A stretch of 54,713 nucleotides of DNA, from the NCBI GenBank assembly GCA_021298085.1, contig JAJTDE010000038.1:1-54713 (forward strand), written 5' to 3'. Each line of letters opens with the position of its first letter. The first letter of the stretch is position 1. Shown here one piece after another: positions 51,168 through 54,713 of the stretch. Below the pieces are notes generated by a model, which saw only the letters and a program-made list of their open reading frames with translations, made no database searches and was not told the DNA's origin. The position numbers and the translations under genes are program-made. Source of the DNA: Rubrivivax sp. (GTDB lineage Bacteria; Pseudomonadota; Gammaproteobacteria; Burkholderiales; Burkholderiaceae_C).

Positions 51168-52187
51168 ATGACCCACGCTTCCTACACGACCTTGCCGCAG
51201 TGGCCCAACGCCTACCCGGCCAGTGGCGCCTGCGCCACCCTGAAACGCCTCAACGAGGATTTCATCGTCACCGAGCTGCCGCTGCAGCTGCCCACCGGTG
51301 AGGGCGAACACATCTGGCTGGAACTCGAGAAGAACGGTGCCAATACCGCCTTTGTCGCCCAGCAGTTGGCCGAGGCCGCCAAGGTGCAGGAAAGGGACGT
51401 GGGCTACGCAGGTCTGAAGGACCGTTACGCCGTCACGCGCCAGTGGTTCAGCATCTATCTGCCGAAGGGCGAGACGCCCGATCTGACCCAGCTTCAGCAC
51501 CCGGAGTTCAAGGTGCTGAGCCAAAGCCGCCACGTGAAGAAGCTGCGCCCTGGAGACTTGAAGGGCAACCGGTTCCGCATCGTGCTGCGTGATGTGACCG
51601 GCGACCACGTCGCCATCGAGGCCAATCTCAAGGCCGTTGCGTCACAGGGCGTGCCCAATTACTTCGGGGCCCAGCGCTTCGGCCATGAGGGCGGCAATGT
51701 CGAACAGGGCAGGGCCATGCTGGCGCGCGAGATCCGCGTGCGCAACCCGAAGAAGAAGGGCATCTTCCTGTCGGCCGTGCGCTCCTTCGTCTTCAATGAA
51801 GTTCTGGCGCTGCGCATGCAGCAAGGGCTCTGGGGCAAGACCCTGCCCGGTGATGTGCTGGACGAGGCGGGCCGGCCCACGGGGCCGCTGTGGGGGCGGG
51901 GCCGCGTGAGTACCACCGATGCAGCCCAGGCCCTGGAGAACGGCGTGGCCGAACGTCACGCCGCCTTGTGCGATGGCATGGAGCACGCCGGCTTGGATCA
52001 GGAGCGCCGCGCCCTGGTGGCCAGCCCAGCGGACATGTCATGGGAGTGGCCGCAAGCCGATCAATTGCTGCTCACCTTCTCCTTGCCCGCCGGAAACTAC
52101 GCCACCTCGGTTCTCAGCGAGATCCTCCACACGGCGGAGCCTGATCGGCATACCGAGAGCGAGTCTGCCGCTGCCGAATTGATGTGA
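51168..52187 (+). CDS. truD: tRNA pseudouridine(13) synthase TruD
   Basis: Makes pseudouridine at position 13 of tRNA-Glu; 339 residues from the ATG at 51168. TruD motifs: FIVTELPLQLPTGEGEHIWL, catalytic Asp in GYAGLKDRYAVTRQWFS (about residue 84), NYFGAQRFGHEGGN and the SAVRSFVFNEVLALR block. The open frame extends 32 codons upstream, but that lead is charged and not family-like. The 143 bases before it carry no other gene. Confidence 0.94.
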   Translation: MTHASYTTLPQWPNAYPASGACATLKRLNEDFIVTELPLQLPTGEGEHIWLELEKNGANTAFVAQQLAEAAKVQERDVGYAGLKDRYAVTRQWFSIYLPKGETPDLTQLQHPEFKVLSQSRHVKKLRPGDLKGNRFRIVLRDVTGDHVAIEANLKAVASQGVPNYFGAQRFGHEGGNVEQGRAMLAREIRVRNPKKKGIFLSAVRSFVFNEVLALRMQQGLWGKTLPGDVLDEAGRPTGPLWGRGRVSTTDAAQALENGVAERHAALCDGMEHAGLDQERRALVASPADMSWEWPQADQLLLTFSLPAGNYATSVLSEILHTAEPDRHTESESAAAELM

Positions 52188-52195
52188 AGGCGGCC

Positions 52196-52234
52196 ATCGG
52201 CGGCCAATCGCCGATCAATCGCCGATCAATCGCC
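52196..52234. repeat. Inverted repeat and 11-bp direct repeats after truD
   Basis: A perfect 7-bp inverted repeat (atcggcg, 6-base loop, cgccgat; 52196-52215) merges into direct repeats of caatcgccgat starting at 52205 and 52216, with a partial third at 52227. The left arm could pair with either right arm. It lies 8 bases after truD and could act as a terminator without T-run. Nothing else is recognised up to the next gene at 52342. Confidence 0.7.
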
Positions 52235-52341
52235 TGATTGAGATGTACTACCGGTCCGATCAGTTTTGGCTGCTGGCAGCGATGGCACCAAGCGGTCAGC
52301 AGCTGAAGTCGGCTCCGAGCCGATGACCGGTGCCCACCAGA

Positions 52342-53256
52342 TCACCCGCCCGCCAACGGCCGCCCCTGCTTCTGCGTCTGCGCGTCAGACCTTGTCTCCT
52401 CAGCCGCCGCGCCCAGGCCACCGCCCCTGCGCAGTGCCGAGCCTGGCCGCTGGCTTTGCAGCACCGGGAAGAACATCTGGCGTGACCAGTGTTCAGCCCC
52501 GTGCTGGATGTCGTCCTGCAGGCCCACACGGGCGGGGTAGCGCCGGGTGATGTGGGCCGTGCCCAGCAGCATGTCCCACACAAACAGCAGGTTGCCGAAG
52601 TTGCCCTTGTAGTGGCCCACGCCATCGGCGTTGGTCAGGGCGTGGTGGGCCCAGTGCGTGGCCGGTGTGGAGATGGTGCGTTCCAGCACCCACATCAGCG
52701 GGCGCAGTGCAGGGATGCGGTAGAGCGGCTCGTCCCAGCGCCAGGCGCAGTGCGCCCCCAGGATGACCACCAGCTTGACGACGATGTAGCCGGCATAGAC
52801 GGCGCCAAAGCCCAGGAACAGCAGTACGCCGCCGATCCACAGGCCCGGCATCATCAGGTAGTAGAAGAAGTTGTTGCGGTAGGTGATGCGGATGCTCATG
52901 TAGCTGGCCGTGTGGTGCGCACGGTGCAGCGGCCACAGCAGCGGTGTGTGCGAGGCCCGGTGCCAGAGGTACTGCGTGAAGTCGTCGGCCACCAGCAAGA
53001 TGGCCACCATGGCCCACCAGGGCAGGTCGGCCCAGGCGCCCCGGGCCTGGGGCATGAACCAGGTGCACAGCCAGCCTGAGACGCCCAGCGCCAGCGGCTG
53101 GGCCACCGCCAGCAGGCTGAGGAACATGAAGAGCTCCAGCTTGGCGTCGTTGGCGGTGGATTTGACAGTCTGCCGGTAGCGTCCGGTGAGCCATTCCATG
53201 GCCGCATAACTGAGCATGGCCACCACGATCAGCAGATTCTGGGTCTGGGTATCCAT
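52342..53256 (-). CDS. Fatty acid hydroxylase / sterol desaturase family protein
   Basis: Membrane di-iron oxygenase-like protein of 304 residues with several hydrophobic helices. The histidine clusters that bind iron are present: HRASH (99-103), HRAHH (111-115) and HWAHH (201-205). Bacterial members hydroxylate or desaturate lipids, carotenoids or hopanoid/sterol-like molecules; the substrate is not evident. The ATG at 53256 has GGAGA 8 nt upstream and is preferred over one at 53271. The C-terminal 40 residues are polar and basic. It is divergent from a LysR regulator gene, which may control it. Confidence 0.88.
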   Translation of the reverse strand: MDTQTQNLLIVVAMLSYAAMEWLTGRYRQTVKSTANDAKLELFMFLSLLAVAQPLALGVSGWLCTWFMPQARGAWADLPWWAMVAILLVADDFTQYLWHRASHTPLLWPLHRAHHTASYMSIRITYRNNFFYYLMMPGLWIGGVLLFLGFGAVYAGYIVVKLVVILGAHCAWRWDEPLYRIPALRPLMWVLERTISTPATHWAHHALTNADGVGHYKGNFGNLLFVWDMLLGTAHITRRYPARVGLQDDIQHGAEHWSRQMFFPVLQSQRPGSALRRGGGLGAAAEETRSDAQTQKQGRPLAGG

Positions 53257-53332
53257 CGGTGTTGTCTCCATCTTGACCGGGTGTTGAAGCACCCTGGCCG
53301 CGCAGCGTAGTGGGCCTGTACCGATGCGTCCA

Positions 53333-53360
53333 TTGCAATCTTCGGGTAGTGTTGATGCAA
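53333..53360. promoter_or_regulatory. Possible LysR-type binding region
   Basis: The divergent gap between the desaturase and lysR genes holds the inverted pair ttgca-N18-tgcaa ending 10 bases before the lysR start. The spacing differs from the usual T-N11-A, so this is only a weak candidate for autoregulation. Confidence 0.25.
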
Positions 53361-53370
53361 GGAACGCAAC

Positions 53371-54321
53371 ATGCACCTGGATCTTCGCCGCCTCCAGCAC
53401 CTGTTGGCCCTGGACGACCACCGCCACTTCGCCAGGGCCGCTGAACAGGTGCACCTGAGCCAACCGGCGTTCAGCCGGAGCATCCAGGCGCTGGAACAGG
53501 CGTTGGGCCAGCGCCTGTTCGAGCGTGGCGCCGGGCACATTCGCCCCACGCCGGCCGGTGTGCTGCTGCTGGAGCGCGCCCGGCGCATGGAACAGGAGGC
53601 CCGCCAGCTGCTGCGAGACCTGCAGCGTTTCGGGCAACTTCAGCTGGGTGACCTGGCCTTTGGCGTCGGCCCTTTTCCTGCGGCCACCTTTGTGCCCGAG
53701 GCGGTGGCGGCACTGCGCCGTGAGCACCCTGAACTGAGGCTGCGCGTGGAAACGGGCAACTGGGCCCGCCTGCTGGAGCAGCTGCGCAGCGAAGCGCTGG
53801 AATTCTTCGTGGCCGACCTGCGTGAACTGCCGCGCGACGCCGATCTCAGCCTGGTGCCGATGGGCGTGCAGGCGGGTGGCTTCTATGGGCGCAGCGGTCA
53901 CCCCCTGGCCGGGCAGCACTGCACGCTGCAGCAGATGTGGTCGTACGGTGTGGCGTCCACCCGCCTGCCGGCGCCGGTGAAAACGGCCCTGGCGCGCGCG
54001 CTGGGCCTGGGCCCTGGCGAACCCCTGACCCTGGCGCTGGAATGTGACGACCTGGCCCTGCTGCGCGCCGTGGGGCAGTCCAGTGACACGGTGATCGGGA
54101 TGACGGCAGCGGCGGCGCTGGACACCCTGGCAGGCACCCCGGCGGCCGGCCATGCGTCGCCGCGCAGCCCTTGGGTGCGCCTGAATGTGGCTGACGTACC
54201 GCCGCTGACGCTGCACACCGGGCTGGTCAGCTTGCGGCAGCGCAGCCCGTCACCGGCCGCGCAGCGGGCCATGGCCATGCTGGCGCAGGCCGCGGAGCAG
54301 GTTCAGCCTTCGGCCACCTGA
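53371..54321 (+). CDS. LysR-family transcriptional regulator
   Basis: LysR-type regulator of 316 residues. The N-terminal winged helix-turn-helix spans about 1-62 (FARAAEQVHLSQPAFSRSIQ, LEQALGQRLFERG), followed by the linker helix and a periplasmic-binding-protein-like effector domain from about 90. It is divergent from the sterol desaturase-type gene, the classic arrangement for a LysR protein and its target. Its 3' end overlaps the convergent GGDEF gene by 19 bases. The effector is unknown. Confidence 0.93.
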   Translation: MHLDLRRLQHLLALDDHRHFARAAEQVHLSQPAFSRSIQALEQALGQRLFERGAGHIRPTPAGVLLLERARRMEQEARQLLRDLQRFGQLQLGDLAFGVGPFPAATFVPEAVAALRREHPELRLRVETGNWARLLEQLRSEALEFFVADLRELPRDADLSLVPMGVQAGGFYGRSGHPLAGQHCTLQQMWSYGVASTRLPAPVKTALARALGLGPGEPLTLALECDDLALLRAVGQSSDTVIGMTAAAALDTLAGTPAAGHASPRSPWVRLNVADVPPLTLHTGLVSLRQRSPSPAAQRAMAMLAQAAEQVQPSAT

Positions 54322-54713
54322 ACCCGTGCGCGGCCCTGGGTCTTGGCGGCCCGCAGGGCGCGTTCGGCCTGGGACAGCAGTGCTTCGAGCGTCGTGCCGG
54401 TGGCGCCATAGGCCACCACGCCGCCCGAGAAGCTGCTGGGCGGCAGGCGGTGTTCCTCGTGCTGCTGCGGCAGGGCCTGCCAGGCCGCGAGCATGCGTTC
54501 CAGCACGCTGCGTGCGGCGTCGGCGGGTGTGCCGTCGCACACCAGCACAAACTCGCCGCTGGCCAGCCGGCAGAGCAGGTCGCTGGCCCGGGTGCCGCCG
54601 CGCAGCAGCGCGCTGAAGCGCTGCAGCACGGCGTCGCCGGCCTCGTGGCCGTGTTCGTCGTTCAAGGGCTTGAAGTGGTCCAGGTCGAGCATGGCCACCG
54701 ACAGCGGCCGCTG
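54303..54713 (-). CDS. GGDEF-domain protein, partial, degenerate signature
   Basis: C-terminal 136 residues of a diguanylate-cyclase-like domain; the 5' part lies beyond the window edge. It shows the family start LSVAMLDLDHFKPLNDEHGH, EAGDAVLQRFSALL and a C-terminal LLSQAERALRAAKTQGRARV. The signature loop, normally R-x-GGDEF or GGEEF, reads RLASGEF, so both glycines and the metal-binding Asp/Glu are replaced. The domain is probably inactive as a cyclase and may act as a binding or regulatory domain. Domains upstream cannot be seen. Confidence 0.85.
   Translation of the reverse strand, partial: QRPLSVAMLDLDHFKPLNDEHGHEAGDAVLQRFSALLRGGTRASDLLCRLASGEFVLVCDGTPADAARSVLERMLAAWQALPQQHEEHRLPPSSFSGGVVAYGATGTTLEALLSQAERALRAAKTQGRARVQVAEG

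Overview
The window is a high-GC (roughly two-thirds G+C), densely coded stretch of bacterial chromosome. Gene content and order point to a betaproteobacterium of the order Burkholderiales, most likely the Comamonadaceae/Rubrivivax-Leptothrix side: smc-zipA-ligA in a row, dapC-dapD-pilU-prmB-yheS as one unit, and alaA-hom-thrC-moeA-moaD-moaE followed by clpB. No rRNA, tRNA, transposase, phage gene or CRISPR array was seen, and no gene-free stretch exceeds about 250 bases. Many genes overlap by 4 nt (ATGA, GTGA or TTGA), so long transcription units are the rule.

Layout. 1-3.7 kb: rlmB (5' edge), then on the minus strand a D-2-hydroxyacid dehydrogenase, a two-gene chromate-transporter-type permease and two small sister genes of unknown function. 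3.9-5.7 kb: lexA with two LexA boxes in front of it, divergent from an asparaginase. 5.8-12 kb (minus): dapC, dapD, a pilU-type ATPase, prmB and yheS. 12-15.2 kb (minus): an exported trypsin-like protease, a membrane FHA protein and a membrane-anchored retropepsin-like protease. 15.2-17.6 kb (minus): queF, an MFS transporter and a small SET-domain protein. 17.7-25 kb (plus): smc, zipA, ligA, with a GNAT gene on the other strand. 25-33.8 kb: two transporters, def, an exported FecR/DUF6600-type protein, a divergent tesA/ABC-ATPase pair, a PIN-PhoH protein and bcp. 33.9-41.1 kb: a Mth938-type gene, then alaA-hom-(DUF3237)-thrC-moeA-moaD-moaE.

41.2-46.3 kb holds the most interesting block. Five tightly packed plus-strand genes encode a flavin reductase, a NicX-type extradiol dioxygenase, an alpha/beta hydrolase, an acyl-CoA-dehydrogenase-fold protein without the usual catalytic glutamate, and an AMP-forming acyl-CoA ligase. 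They sit between moaE and clpB. This looks like an uncharacterised catabolic pathway, probably for an N-heterocyclic or other hydroxylated aromatic acid. It is followed by a hypothetical gene, clpB with a sigma-32-like promoter, an 8-oxoguanine deaminase/atrazine-hydrolase-type amidohydrolase, truD, a fatty acid hydroxylase/sterol desaturase with a divergent LysR regulator, and the C-terminal part of a GGDEF protein with a degenerate signature, cut by the window edge.

Most genes are housekeeping: translation and rRNA modification, DNA repair and chromosome segregation, lysine/threonine/alanine synthesis, molybdopterin synthesis. The accessory parts are the catabolic block, the protease/FHA unit, the SET gene and the small sister genes. 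All functions are assigned by motif reading and comparison with remembered family sequences; no database search was run.
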